Shown here: piece after piece, positions 22,259 through 31,556 of the stretch
Position numbering within the stretch: the first letter of the stretch is position 1
Layout of the letters: every line of letters starts with the position of its first letter
DNA from: Burkholderiales bacterium PBB6
GTDB lineage: Bacteria > Pseudomonadota > Gammaproteobacteria > Burkholderiales > Burkholderiaceae_C
Direction of reading: 5' to 3'
DNA: 64,000 nucleotides
Assembly: GCA_002255925.1 (NCBI GenBank)
Contig: NKIH01000002.1
Span: 248,001-312,000, forward strand
Made by a program: the position numbers and the translations under genes
Notes under the pieces: model-generated
What the model was told of the DNA's origin: nothing
Databases searched by the model: none
The model's input: the letters and a program-made list of their open reading frames with translations, nothing else

Positions 22259-22534
22259 TCAAGTTCCGTCAGGGGTGCGGGCGTCGATGGCCAGCGCGTG
22301 AATGCCCAGGGGGATCAATTCGCGCAAGGCATCATACACAAGCCGATGGCGGGTAATTCGTGAGCTGCCGGCGAAGCGGGCACTGACGATATGTACCGAC
22401 AGGTGGCTGCCTTCACGCGCGCCGGCATGGCCTGCATGGGCGGCACTGTCGTCACGCACTTCGAGGTGGGTGGGGGCCAGGGCGCTGCGCAGGGCGGCGT
22501 CCACAGCCGAGGCGGTCACGAAGGGCGTGTTCAT
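22259..22534 (-). CDS. BolA/IbaG family protein
   Basis: A 91-residue BolA-fold protein. Family members bind monothiol glutaredoxins and share an Fe-S cluster, and some act on transcription. It has the class-II KH-like pattern with LEVRDDSAAHAGHAG, SHLSVHIVSARFAG and the conserved RHRLVYDALRELI helix. The HAGH histidines could be cluster ligands. Its start overlaps the yciB stop by four bases (ATGA). Confidence 0.92.
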   Translation of the reverse strand: MNTPFVTASAVDAALRSALAPTHLEVRDDSAAHAGHAGAREGSHLSVHIVSARFAGSSRITRHRLVYDALRELIPLGIHALAIDARTPDGT

Positions 22535-23181
22535 GCGGCAGGCGGTGGTGGCTCATCGGCCACGGGCTCTTCGGGCAGATGGCGGTTGATGTAGAGGCCC
22601 TGGGCCAGCATGAACACGAACATCATCGCGGTCACACCGAACACCTTGAAGTTAACCCAGGTGGACAGCTCGAAGGTGTAGGCCACCCAGAGGTTGATCA
22701 GACCGAGCAGGCCAAAAAAGGCCACCCAGGAGAAGTTCAGGCGCTGCCACACCGAATCGGGCAGTTGCAACTGCTCGCCCAGCATCTGCTTGAGCAGGTT
22801 GCGGCGGAAAAACGCCTGGCTGCCCCAGAAGGCCAGGCCCAGCGCCCAGTACAGGCCGCTCGGCTTCCACTTGATGAAGGTCGGGTTGTGCAACCACACC
22901 GTCAGCCCGCCCAGCACCGTGACCAGCACCAGGCTGACCCACAGCATCATGTCGACCTTGCGGCCGCGCAGCTTCAGGAAGACCACCTGCGCCACCGTGG
23001 CGAGGATGACCACGAGGGTGGCCAGCAGCACCGGGGCCTCATCAGGCCCGACCTTGCCACCCGAGACGATCGCCCCGAAATGGGCGGTCGCGAATTCGCT
23101 CGCCCACTCCTTGTGACCTTCCGCGTACTTGAAGGTGCCGAAGAACAGCAGGATGGGCAGGAAGTCGAGCAGCAGTTTCAT
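22531..23181 (-). CDS. yciB: septation protein A family (YciB) inner-membrane protein
   Basis: A 216-residue protein starting [22 protein letters not shown], a conserved YciB N-terminus. About five hydrophobic segments alternate with short loops, and the [19 protein letters not shown] and LNLWVAYTF-like stretches are typical. The family is linked to cell envelope and division integrity. The C-terminus is a short acidic Pro-rich tail. It overlaps msrB by four bases upstream and bolA by four bases downstream, so the three are translationally coupled. Confidence 0.93.
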   Translation of the reverse strand: MKLLLDFLPILLFFGTFKYAEGHKEWASEFATAHFGAIVSGGKVGPDEAPVLLATLVVILATVAQVVFLKLRGRKVDMMLWVSLVLVTVLGGLTVWLHNPTFIKWKPSGLYWALGLAFWGSQAFFRRNLLKQMLGEQLQLPDSVWQRLNFSWVAFFGLLGLINLWVAYTFELSTWVNFKVFGVTAMMFVFMLAQGLYINRHLPEEPVADEPPPPAA

Positions 23182-23609
23182 GGGTTTTGGTCGTCCGGCG
23201 CGAAGTGTATCGCTGCCGAATTGATGCAGAACCGCTCACCGGTCGGCTCGGGGCCGTCATCGAACACATGACCGAGGTGGGAGCCGCATTTGGCGCACCG
23301 AACTTCGACCCGCAGCATGCCGTGGCTGCGGTCCTCGATGCGCTCGATGCGGCCGTCATCAACCGCCTGCCAGTAGCTCGGCCAGCCGCAGCCGGCGTCG
23401 AACTTGCTGTCGGCGCTGAACAACACGGTCTGGCAGCCCACGCAGCGGTAGTGGCCGTTGCTGTCCCAATGGTCCCAGTACTGGCCGGTGAAGGCGCGCT
23501 CGGTCGCGGCCTGGCGGGCGATCGCGTACTGGGTCGGGTTGAGTTGCTCGCGCCACTCGGCGTCGGTCTTCTGCACGGGGTAGCGCGGATCGTCGTGGTC
23601 GTGACTCAT
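23178..23609 (-). CDS. msrB: peptide-methionine (R)-S-oxide reductase
   Basis: Repairs methionine-R-sulfoxide in proteins. The 143 residues contain the zinc-binding pairs CVGC and CAKC, the substrate motif GCGWPSYW and the catalytic cysteine in [11 protein letters not shown]. No signal peptide is present, so it is cytoplasmic. It overlaps selO by four bases and yciB by four bases. The direct coupling to selO, whose product AMPylates redox proteins in E. coli, suggests a shared oxidative-stress role (inference). Confidence 0.96.
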   Translation of the reverse strand: MSHDHDDPRYPVQKTDAEWREQLNPTQYAIARQAATERAFTGQYWDHWDSNGHYRCVGCQTVLFSADSKFDAGCGWPSYWQAVDDGRIERIEDRSHGMLRVEVRCAKCGSHLGHVFDDGPEPTGERFCINSAAIHFAPDDQNP

Positions 23610-25135
23610 GAGGAGCAGCTCACTTCAAGTTGTTGTGCCCAATCGGGCGGAAAGCCGGCGTCGGCGTCGTGTTCGGGTTGTTCGTCGAATGGGCGCGACA
23701 GCACGAGCATCAGGCGCTGCACTTCGCTGAAGTCGCCGGCCTCGGCGCGGTCAATCGCCTGCTGGGCCAGGTGATTGCGCAGGATGTATTTCGGGTTCGC
23801 GGCGCGCATGGCGGCTTGCCGTTCGGTGTCGCTGACGGGCGTCAGGGCGATGCGGTCGCGCCAGCGTTCAAGCCAGGCGTCGAAGGCGTCGCGGTCGAGG
23901 AACAGGTCGCGAAGGCGTGGAGGGGGCTGCGACTCTGACGCTGTGCCCGGCACGTCGCACAGCCAGCGCATCGCGATGGTGTAGTCCGCGCGGTTCGCGG
24001 CCAGCAGGCGCAGCCAATCGTCCACCAGCGCACCGTCGGTGTCGTGGCTGCCGCTCAAGCCCAGCTTGGCGCACATCAAGGCCATCATGTCGTTGCTGAA
24101 CTGGCTGCTGAAGGGCTCCAGCGCGGCGCGGATGGCGGCCACGTCGTCATCGTTGCCCTGGCCGTCACCCACCAGCGGCACCAGCGCCTGGGCCAGCGCA
24201 TGCAGGTTCCACCAGGCCACCTGCGGCTGCCGCGCGAAGGCATAGCGGCCCTGCTCGTCAGAGTGGTTGCAGATGTGCTGCGGGTCGAACACATCGAGAA
24301 AGCCGAACGGCCCGTAATCGATCGTCAGGCCGAGGATGGACATGTTGTCGGTGTTCATCACGCCGTGGCAAAACCCGAGTGACTGCCAATGCGCCAGCAT
24401 CGTGGCGGTGCGGCGAGTCACGGCTTCGAGCAGGGCCAGCACGGGCTGCGGCGCCGCTGCGCACTCCGGGTAATGGTGCTTGATGACGAAGTCGGCGAGC
24501 TGTCGCAGCTCGGCCGTTCGGCCCGGCTGACTGAAGTGCTCGAAATGGCCGAAGCGGATGAAGCTGGGCGCAACCCGAGTGACCACGGCGGCGGTTTCCA
24601 CACGTTCGCGGCGCACGGGCAGGGCAGAGCCGGTCAGGCACAGCGCGCGGCTGGTGGGGGCGCCCAGGTGGTGCATGGCTTCCGAACACAGGAACTCGCG
24701 GATCGACGAGCGCAGCACGGCGCGGCCATCGCCCCCGCGCGAGTATGGGGTGCGCCCCGCGCCCTTGAGTTGCACTTCCATCGGGCCGGAAGGGCTGTCG
24801 ATTTCGCCCAGCAGCAGCGCGCGGCCATCACCCAGCTGCCCCGCCCAGTGGCCAAACTGGTGGCCGCTGTAAACACTGGCCAGCGGCTGCATGCCGGGCC
24901 AGGGTTGGTTGCCGCTCAGCACGGGCAGCGCGTCGTGTTGCTGCCACCAGTCTTGCGGCCAGCCAAGGAGTTCGGCGCAGCTGTCACTGCGCGCCACCCA
25001 ATGCGGGTCGGGCAGGCCGGCGCCGGGCAGTTCTGTGAAAAACGCCGGGCCGAGCGTGGCGAATCGGTTGGGCCAGGCCCGGTCCTTCGGATGGGCCGGG
25101 GCGGCAGTGGCAGGCGTTGCAGACAATGCGGACAT
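23606..25135 (-). CDS. selO: protein adenylyltransferase SelO
   Basis: A pseudokinase-fold enzyme that transfers AMP from ATP to protein hydroxyls. The 509 residues start [13 protein letters not shown], then [13 protein letters not shown]. The family blocks are visible: [39 protein letters not shown] and the active-site [13 protein letters not shown]. The C-terminus ends V-S-C-S-S; the Cys sits where vertebrate SelO has selenocysteine. The ATG at 25135 is preferred over an in-frame extension to 25183 because the latter adds an unconserved Arg-rich stretch. It heads the selO-msrB-yciB-bolA run. Confidence 0.94.
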   Translation of the reverse strand: MSALSATPATAAPAHPKDRAWPNRFATLGPAFFTELPGAGLPDPHWVARSDSCAELLGWPQDWWQQHDALPVLSGNQPWPGMQPLASVYSGHQFGHWAGQLGDGRALLLGEIDSPSGPMEVQLKGAGRTPYSRGGDGRAVLRSSIREFLCSEAMHHLGAPTSRALCLTGSALPVRRERVETAAVVTRVAPSFIRFGHFEHFSQPGRTAELRQLADFVIKHHYPECAAAPQPVLALLEAVTRRTATMLAHWQSLGFCHGVMNTDNMSILGLTIDYGPFGFLDVFDPQHICNHSDEQGRYAFARQPQVAWWNLHALAQALVPLVGDGQGNDDDVAAIRAALEPFSSQFSNDMMALMCAKLGLSGSHDTDGALVDDWLRLLAANRADYTIAMRWLCDVPGTASESQPPPRLRDLFLDRDAFDAWLERWRDRIALTPVSDTERQAAMRAANPKYILRNHLAQQAIDRAEAGDFSEVQRLMLVLSRPFDEQPEHDADAGFPPDWAQQLEVSCSS

Positions 25136-25261
25136 GCCACGAGTGTAGGCAAGGGCTGTGTCACGCGGGCGACGCAGGGACATTAGGGCAACACCGGCCT
25201 GCTTGGCGGCGGCGCGCCCCTATGATCAATGGCAACACCTTCACGATCACAGGAGACACAC

Positions 25262-26911
25262 ATGAGCGCCTTGATGGGCCAGATGATGCAGATGCCGCTG
25301 CTCATTTCTTCGCTGGTGCAGCACGCTGCCCGCCACTCGGGCGACACGGAGATCGTGTCCAAGCGCGTGGAAGGCGACATCCACCGCACCACCTGGGCGG
25401 GCGTCGAGCGTCGCTCGCGCCAGCTGGCGCAGGCCTTTGATCGCCTCGGCTGCGCAGCCGGTGACCGCATCGGCACGCTGGCCTGGAACGGCTACCGCCA
25501 CCTCGAGATCTATTACGGCGCCTCCGGTTCGGGCCGGGTCTGCCACACCATCAACCCGCGTCTGTTCCCCGAGCAGATCGTCTGGATCGCCAACGACGCG
25601 GCCGACACGGTGCTGATGTTCGATCTGAACTTCCTGCCGCTGATCGAGAAGATCGCCCCGGAGCTCAAGACGGTGAAGCATTTCGTGCTGATGACCGACC
25701 GGGCCCACATGCCGGCCGCCAGCACGCTGCCCAACCTGCTGTGCTACGAAGAGCTGGTGGATGCGGAGAACGGCGACTACCGCTGGCCGCAGTTCGACGA
25801 GAACACCGCGTCGAGCATCTGCTACACCTCGGGCACGACGGGCCACCCGAAGGGCGCGGTCTACAGCCACCGCTCCAGCCTGCTGCATGCCTACGCATCG
25901 GCCTTGCCGGATGCGATGAACTGCTCGACCCGCGACGTGATCCTGCCCGTGGTGCCGATGTTCCACGTCAACGCCTGGGGCCTGCCGTATTCGGCGGCGC
26001 TGGTGGGCTGCAAGCTGGTGTTCCCCGGGCCGCACCTGGACGGCAAGTCGCTGTTCGAGCTGTTCGAGAACGAGAAGGTGACCTTCTCCGCCGGCGTGCC
26101 CACCGTGTGGCTGGGTCTGCTGACCTACATGAAGGCCAACCAGCTCAAGTTCAGCTCGTTCAAGCGCACCGTGATCGGCGGTGCTGCGTGCCCGCCAGCC
26201 ATGATGAAGACCCTGCAGGACGACTTCGGCGTCGAGGTCATCCATGCCTGGGGCATGACCGAGCTCTCGCCGCTGGGCACGCTGTCGAAGCTGATGTCCA
26301 AGCACGACACGCTCGACAAGGACGCCCAGCAGCGCTTGCTGGAAAAGCAGGGCCGCGTCATTTACGGCATCGACATGGCCATCACCGACGACGACGGCCA
26401 TGCCTTGCCCTGGGACGGCCAGGCCACCGGCAACCTGGTGGTCAAGGGCGGTTGGGTCATCAGCAGCTATTTCGGCCGCGCTGAATCACCGCTGATCAGC
26501 GTCGACGGCGACCCGGGCTGGTTCCCCACCGGCGACGTGGCCAGCATCGACGCTGACGGCTTCATGCAGATCACCGACCGCAGCAAGGACGTGATCAAGT
26601 CGGGCGGCGAATGGATCAGCTCGATCGACCTCGAGAACATCGCCATGGCCCACCCGGCCGTGCATGAGGCCGCGGCCATCGCCTGCAAGCACCCGAAGTG
26701 GGACGAGCGGCCGATGCTGGTGGTGGTGCTCAAGCCGGGCGCCAGTGCCACGCGTGAAGACATTCTCGGTTTCTTCGACGGGCGCATTGCCAAATGGCAG
26801 ATTCCGGATGACGTGGTGTTCACCGCCGACATTCCGCACACCGCCACCGGCAAGATCCAGAAGCTGAAGCTGCGGGAGCAGTTCAAGGATCACCAGCTGC
26901 CGGCTGCCTGA
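25262..26911 (+). CDS. fatty-acid/acyl-CoA ligase (AMP-binding)
   Basis: A 549-residue ANL-superfamily enzyme that activates a carboxylic acid to an acyl-CoA through an acyl-AMP. Visible motifs are the P-loop [16 protein letters not shown] (about 190), GWGMTE-like [11 protein letters not shown], the hinge [29 protein letters not shown] split into its usual blocks, and the catalytic lysine in [15 protein letters not shown]. The N-terminus [17 protein letters not shown] matches medium/long-chain ligases, sometimes named methylthiopropionyl-CoA ligases. The ATG at 25262 follows AGGAGA. A terminator separates it from the Liv-type transporter downstream. Confidence 0.92.
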   Translation: MSALMGQMMQMPLLISSLVQHAARHSGDTEIVSKRVEGDIHRTTWAGVERRSRQLAQAFDRLGCAAGDRIGTLAWNGYRHLEIYYGASGSGRVCHTINPRLFPEQIVWIANDAADTVLMFDLNFLPLIEKIAPELKTVKHFVLMTDRAHMPAASTLPNLLCYEELVDAENGDYRWPQFDENTASSICYTSGTTGHPKGAVYSHRSSLLHAYASALPDAMNCSTRDVILPVVPMFHVNAWGLPYSAALVGCKLVFPGPHLDGKSLFELFENEKVTFSAGVPTVWLGLLTYMKANQLKFSSFKRTVIGGAACPPAMMKTLQDDFGVEVIHAWGMTELSPLGTLSKLMSKHDTLDKDAQQRLLEKQGRVIYGIDMAITDDDGHALPWDGQATGNLVVKGGWVISSYFGRAESPLISVDGDPGWFPTGDVASIDADGFMQITDRSKDVIKSGGEWISSIDLENIAMAHPAVHEAAAIACKHPKWDERPMLVVVLKPGASATREDILGFFDGRIAKWQIPDDVVFTADIPHTATGKIQKLKLREQFKDHQLPAA

Positions 26912-26922
26912 GCTCGCGCCCG

Positions 26923-26957
26923 AAGGCCCCATTGATGCCGTGCATCTTGGGGCCTTT
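26923..26957 (+). terminator. stem-loop terminator after acyl-CoA ligase
   Basis: AAGGCCCC pairs with GGGGCCTT and an inner GATGC/GCATC stem extends the hairpin around a 3-base loop. The U-tract is short (TTTGT), so efficiency may be moderate. Confidence 0.7.
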
Positions 26958-27070
26958 GTCTCACTGGCGACAAGGATTGCAGGTATTCCCTCAAACCGGG
27001 GAGCAATCCAATCCGCTACCGTTGGCTTCGGTCGGTTTCACCGCCTCGATATTCCAACAGGAGACAAACG

Positions 27071-28309
27071 ATGACTTTCACGCGCAAGTTCTCTTCCCTG
27101 ACGATCGGCGCCATGCTGGCCCTGTCGGCTGGTGCGGCCTTCGCCCAGAAGGGCGAGACGGTCAAGATCGCCTGGATCGACCCGTTGACCGGCCTGATGG
27201 CGCCGGTGGGCCAGAACCAGGTCAAGAGCTTCCAGTTCCTGGCTGAGCAGTTCAGCAAGAACAACCCGGCCGGCGTGAAGTTCGAGATCATCCCGATCGA
27301 CAACAAGCTGAGCCCGGCTGAAACCCTGAACGCGCTGAAGTCGGCGATTGACCAGGGTGTTCGTTACGTCACGCAGGGCAATGGTTCGGGCGCGGCAGCC
27401 GCGCTGATCGACGCCGTGGCCAAGCACAACGAGCGCAACCCGGGCAAGGAGGTGCTGTACCTCAACCACTCGGCCGTGGACCCCGACCTGACCAACAGCA
27501 AGTGCAACTACTGGCACTTCCGTCTGGACGCTGACACGTCGATGAAGATGGAAGCCCTGACGACCTTCATGAAGGACCAGAAGGACATCCAGAAGGTCTA
27601 CCTGCTGAACCAGAACTACGCGCACGGCCAGCAAGTCGCCAAGTTCGCGAAGGAAAACCTGGCCCGCAAGCGCCCGGATGTGCAGATCGTCGGTGAAGAC
27701 CTGCACCCGCTGGCCCAGGTGCGTGACTTCGCACCGTACATTGCCAAGATCAAGGCGGCAGGTGCCGACTCGGTCATCACTGGCAACTGGGGCTCTGACC
27801 TGACGCTGCTGATCAAGGCGGCGAACGACGCCGGCCTGAACGTCAAGTTCTACACCTACTACGCCGGCGTGAGCGGCACCCCGACCGCCATGGGCGCGGC
27901 AGCGGCCGGCCGTGTTTACCAGGTGGCCTACAACCACTCGAACATGACGGGTGTGGCGCGCAAGGTGGCTGACGACTACAAGGCCAAGTTCAACGACGAC
28001 TGGTACACCGGCTCGACGTATCACATCTACGCGATGCTGGGCGAGGCGATGGCCAAGGCCAAGTCGACCGACCCGGTGAAGGTGGCTGCAGCCCTGGAAG
28101 GCCTGCGCGTGAAGAGCTTCAACGGCGAAGTTGAAATGCGCAAGACCGACCACCAGATGCAGCAGCCGCTGTACATCTCGGTCTGGCAGAAGACCGACGC
28201 GAAGAACAAGTACAGCGTCGAGAACACCGGCTACACCTTCGCGGAAGTGAAGGCCTACGACTCGTATGTGTCGAGCACGCCGACGTCCTGCCAGATGAAG
28301 CGGCCGTGA
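27071..28309 (+). CDS. Liv-type ABC transporter substrate-binding protein
   Basis: Periplasmic receptor of the branched-chain amino acid (type I, Leu/Ile/Val-binding) family, 412 residues. The signal peptide ends at AFA before QKGETVKIAWIDPLTG, with a twin-lobed fold beyond. The blocks IIPIDNKLSPAETLNALKSAI, VLYLNHSAVDPDLTNSKC and KVYLLNQNYAHGQQ are those of the LivK/HAA family. Two permeases and two ATPases follow. The genes on both sides act on acyl-CoAs, so the ligand may be a carboxylic acid rather than an amino acid (inference). GGAGA precedes the ATG. Confidence 0.93.
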   Translation: MTFTRKFSSLTIGAMLALSAGAAFAQKGETVKIAWIDPLTGLMAPVGQNQVKSFQFLAEQFSKNNPAGVKFEIIPIDNKLSPAETLNALKSAIDQGVRYVTQGNGSGAAAALIDAVAKHNERNPGKEVLYLNHSAVDPDLTNSKCNYWHFRLDADTSMKMEALTTFMKDQKDIQKVYLLNQNYAHGQQVAKFAKENLARKRPDVQIVGEDLHPLAQVRDFAPYIAKIKAAGADSVITGNWGSDLTLLIKAANDAGLNVKFYTYYAGVSGTPTAMGAAAAGRVYQVAYNHSNMTGVARKVADDYKAKFNDDWYTGSTYHIYAMLGEAMAKAKSTDPVKVAAALEGLRVKSFNGEVEMRKTDHQMQQPLYISVWQKTDAKNKYSVENTGYTFAEVKAYDSYVSSTPTSCQMKRP

Positions 28310-28353
28310 GTGGCGCGGGCGGGCCCTTGACGGCCTGCCTGTCTGTACCCACG

Positions 28354-28389
28354 GGGCCCGCCGGAGCTCCCTCCGAAGGGCCCTTTTTT
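28354..28389 (+). terminator. strong terminator inside the transporter operon
   Basis: GGGCCC...GGGCCC encloses an inner CGGAG-CTCC-CTCCG hairpin and is followed by TTTTTT. It lies between the binding-protein gene and the first permease gene, only 20 bases before the latter. Partial termination here would keep the binding protein in excess over the membrane parts. Confidence 0.88.
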
Positions 28390-28409
28390 CATTCAAGCCA
28401 GACACGCCT

Positions 28410-29441
28410 GTGGACCAGATCCTGATCAACCTTCTGAACGGCCTCAGCTCCGGCTTGCTGCTGTTCATGCTCAGCTCCGGGCTGACGCTGATTTTCAGCA
28501 TGATGGGCGTGCTGAATTTCGCCCACGCCAGCTTCTACATGATCGGCGCCTACATCGCGTATGCGCTGACCGGCGTGATCGGCTTCACCGCCGCGCTGTT
28601 CGTGGCGCCCTTGGCGGTCGGCGCGCTCGGTGCCCTGTTCGAACGCACGGCGCTGCGCCGCGTGCACAAATATGGCCACGTGCCTGAGTTGCTGATCACC
28701 TTCGGCCTGTCGTATGTGGTGCTCGAAGTCGTGCAACTGGTGTGGGGCCGCACCCCTTTGAATTTCACGCCGCCGGAATGGCTGCAGGGCTCCGCCTTCA
28801 CGGTGGTTCAGTCGGCGCGCGACGGCTTGTCGATCGTCGCCGGCATGGCGCCGCCCGAGATGTGCCAGGTGGCCGGCGAGGCAGCGGCGCAATGCTCGCG
28901 CTTTCCGATGACCCGGGCCTTCATGATGGTGGTGGCGCTGGGCATGCTGGTGGCTTTGTGGCTGCTGCTGACCCGCACCCGCATCGGCTTGGTCATCCAG
29001 GCCGCGCTGACCCACCCCGACATGGCCGAGGCGCTGGGCCACAACGTACCGCGTGTCTTCATGCTGGTGTTTGGCAGCGGCTGCGCACTGGCTGGCCTGG
29101 CCGGCGTGATCGGCGGCATCACCTTCGTGACTGAGCCCGCCATGGCCGCAGTGGTGGGCTCCATCATCTTCGTGGTGGTGGTGGTGGGCGGCATGGGCTC
29201 ACTGGCGGGTGCCTTTGTCGGCTCCATCGTCATCGGCCTGCTGCAGACGCTGCCGCTGACCGTTGATGCCTCGCTCGCTGACCTGATCAACCGGTTTGGC
29301 GGGCATGTGGCGGAGGGCACGCCCGGCTGGCCCGTGCTGCGCATCACGCTGGCGCAGGCGGCCCCGATCCTGCCTTACCTGCTGCTGGTGCTGATCCTCA
29401 TCTTCCGGCCCAAGGGCTTGCTGGGCACGCGGGAGGAATGA
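28410..29441 (+). CDS. Liv-type ABC transporter permease, LivH family
   Basis: A 343-residue inner-membrane permease with about eight hydrophobic segments. The start is GTG (MDQILINLLNGLSSGLLLFM). Family blocks are SGLTLIFSMMGVLNFAHASFYMIGAY and the cytoplasmic EAA-like region ALTHPDMAEALGHNVPRVF that contacts the ATPases. Residues about 118-168 form a longer extracytoplasmic loop than usual and carry two cysteines (EMCQ and AQCSR). It is followed four bases later by the LivM-type gene. Confidence 0.92.
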   Translation: MDQILINLLNGLSSGLLLFMLSSGLTLIFSMMGVLNFAHASFYMIGAYIAYALTGVIGFTAALFVAPLAVGALGALFERTALRRVHKYGHVPELLITFGLSYVVLEVVQLVWGRTPLNFTPPEWLQGSAFTVVQSARDGLSIVAGMAPPEMCQVAGEAAAQCSRFPMTRAFMMVVALGMLVALWLLLTRTRIGLVIQAALTHPDMAEALGHNVPRVFMLVFGSGCALAGLAGVIGGITFVTEPAMAAVVGSIIFVVVVVGGMGSLAGAFVGSIVIGLLQTLPLTVDASLADLINRFGGHVAEGTPGWPVLRITLAQAAPILPYLLLVLILIFRPKGLLGTREE

Positions 29442-29445
29442 ACCC

Positions 29446-30762
29446 ATGAAATCAATGCGACACACGCGAGAGACCCGCCCCAACTTCCACTTCAAGCCGT
29501 GGAACGTGGGCCGCTTCCTGATCTGGGGCCTGTTTGCCCTGGTGCTGCTGGTGGCGCCGCTGCTCTGGACCAGCAGCTTTGCGCAGACCATGCTCTGCCA
29601 GATCGGCATCGCCATCATTGCCTGCCTGGCCTACAACATGTTGCTGGGGCAGGGCGGCATGCTGAGCTTCGGCCACGCGGTGTACAGCGGGCTGGGTGGC
29701 TTTCTAGCGATCCACACGCTGAACCTCGCGTCTTCCGGCGCGCTGTCCATTCCCGTCAGCCTGGTGCCTGTGGCCGGTGGCGTGGGCGGCTTGCTGTTTG
29801 CGGCGCTGCTGGGCTATGTGACGACCAAGAAGTCGGGCACCACCTTCGCCATGATCACGCTGGGCATCGGTGAGCTGGTGTGGTCGATGTCGCTGATGCT
29901 GCCGGAGTTCTTCGGTGGTGAGGGCGGCATTTCGGGCAACCGCGTGTTTGGCGACAAGGTGCTCGGCATCAGCTTCGGCCCGCAGATCCAGGTGTACTAC
30001 CTGATCGCGATCTACTGCTTCATCAGCACTGTTGCGATGTATGCGCTGACGCGCACCCCGCTCGGCCGCATGCTGAATGCCGTGCGCGACAACCCGGAGC
30101 GGGTCGAGTTCATCGGCTACTCCACCCAGCATGTGCGCTACTTCGCCTTCATGCTGTCGGGCTTCTTCGCTGGCATTGCCGGCGGCTTGAGCGCCCTGAA
30201 CTTCGAGATCGTCACCGCCGAGGTGGTGGGGGCTGCGCGCTCGGGCGCCTACTTGCTGTTCGTCTTCCTCGGCGGCGCCACCTTCTTCTTTGGCCCGATC
30301 ATCGGCGCCGTGCTGATGGTGGTGGCGCTGGTGCTGCTGTCCGAGCTGACCAAGGCCTGGCTGTTGTACCTGGGCCTGATCTTCCTGTTCATGGTGATGT
30401 TCGCGCCCGGCGGTTTCGCCAGCCTGATCATGATGAACCTGCGGGTGGCCATGTTCGGCAAGTTGCGCAAGCTCTGGACGGCTTACCTGGCGCTGGGCGG
30501 CTCGGGCCTGGTGGCCCTGCTGGGCGGCTCCGCGATGATCGAAATGCTCTATCACCTGCAGCTCAACGCAGCCTTGGGGCCTGAGATGAGCTACCTCGGC
30601 GCCACGCTGAATGCACAAGGTGCTGACAGCTGGACCGGTGCTGCCCTGGTGCTGCTCACGGGCGTGGGCATGTTCGAGCTGTCACGACGGCACTTCGCCC
30701 ATGAATGGGGTGATGTGCAGGAAGAGATTGAAAAAGAAATCAAGCGCCGGGAGACCCTGTGA
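29446..30762 (+). CDS. Liv-type ABC transporter permease, LivM family, extended
   Basis: The second permease, 438 residues. The core shows ACLAYNMLLGQGGMLSFGHA, a long hydrophobic region and the cytoplasmic coupling segment RMLNAVRDNPERVEFIGYST. A usual LivM would end near FAPGGFASLI (about residue 325). Here about 110 more residues follow, with two further hydrophobic stretches (LALGGSGLVALLGGSAMIEML and WTGAALVLLTGVGMF) and a charged tail ending EEIEKEIKRRETL. Its stop overlaps the LivG GTG start. Confidence 0.92.
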   Translation: MKSMRHTRETRPNFHFKPWNVGRFLIWGLFALVLLVAPLLWTSSFAQTMLCQIGIAIIACLAYNMLLGQGGMLSFGHAVYSGLGGFLAIHTLNLASSGALSIPVSLVPVAGGVGGLLFAALLGYVTTKKSGTTFAMITLGIGELVWSMSLMLPEFFGGEGGISGNRVFGDKVLGISFGPQIQVYYLIAIYCFISTVAMYALTRTPLGRMLNAVRDNPERVEFIGYSTQHVRYFAFMLSGFFAGIAGGLSALNFEIVTAEVVGAARSGAYLLFVFLGGATFFFGPIIGAVLMVVALVLLSELTKAWLLYLGLIFLFMVMFAPGGFASLIMMNLRVAMFGKLRKLWTAYLALGGSGLVALLGGSAMIEMLYHLQLNAALGPEMSYLGATLNAQGADSWTGAALVLLTGVGMFELSRRHFAHEWGDVQEEIEKEIKRRETL

Positions 30763-31556
30763 CCATGACTTCGTCTTCACCCTACGCGCTCGAATTGCTG
30801 GGCGCCCACAAGTCATTCGGCAAGACACAGATCATTCGGGGGGCCCAGCTGCAGGTCAAACCCGGTGAGCGCGTGGCCATCATCGGCCCCAACGGCGCCG
30901 GCAAGTCCACGCTGTTCAACCTGATCTCCGGCCGCTTCGGTCTGAGCAGCGGCGAGATCCGCCTGCACGGCGAGCGCATCGACGGCCTCAAGCCGTATGA
31001 GATCAACCGCCGCGGCCTGTCGCGCAGCTTCCAGGTCAGCAACCTGTTCACCCGCCTGTCGGTGTTCGAGAACCTGCGCTGCGCCGTGCTGTGGTCGATG
31101 GGCCAGAAGTACGCCTTCTGGCGTTTTCTGGCCGACCAGCACGAGGTGAATGACCGCGCCGAGCAGGTGCTGGAAATGATCCGCCTGGACAAGCGCCGCG
31201 ACCAGTTGGCGATGAACCTGACCTACGCCGAACAACGTGCGCTGGAAATCGGCATCACCATCGCCGGTGGCTCCAGCGTCATCCTGCTCGACGAGCCCAC
31301 CGCCGGCATGAGCAAGAGCGAAACCAAGCGCTTCATCCAGCTCATCCGCGAGGTGACCGAGGGCAAGACCCTGCTGACCGTGGAGCACGACATGGGCGTC
31401 GTGTTTGGTCTGGCTGACCGCATCGCGGTGCTGGTGTATGGCGAGGTGATCGCCTTTGACACACCGGAGGCCGTGCGCGCCAACCCGCGTGTGCAGGAGG
31501 CCTATCTGGGCTCCGTGCTGGCCGACACCCAGGCGGCCGAAGGAGCGCACGCATGA
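30759..31556 (+). CDS. Liv-type ABC transporter ATPase, LivG family
   Basis: A 265-residue ATPase with Walker A GPNGAGKST (about 45-53), a LivG-type signature region TYAEQRALEIGITIA, Walker B VILLDEPTAGMS and switch LTVEHDMGVVFGLADRI. The canonical LSGGQ is replaced by LTYAEQRALE, a common LivG variation. The GTG at 30759 overlaps the LivM stop; an ATG two codons later (30765) is an equally possible start behind GGGAGA. It ends in a four-base overlap with the LivF-type gene. Confidence 0.93.
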   Translation: MTMTSSSPYALELLGAHKSFGKTQIIRGAQLQVKPGERVAIIGPNGAGKSTLFNLISGRFGLSSGEIRLHGERIDGLKPYEINRRGLSRSFQVSNLFTRLSVFENLRCAVLWSMGQKYAFWRFLADQHEVNDRAEQVLEMIRLDKRRDQLAMNLTYAEQRALEIGITIAGGSSVILLDEPTAGMSKSETKRFIQLIREVTEGKTLLTVEHDMGVVFGLADRIAVLVYGEVIAFDTPEAVRANPRVQEAYLGSVLADTQAAEGAHA

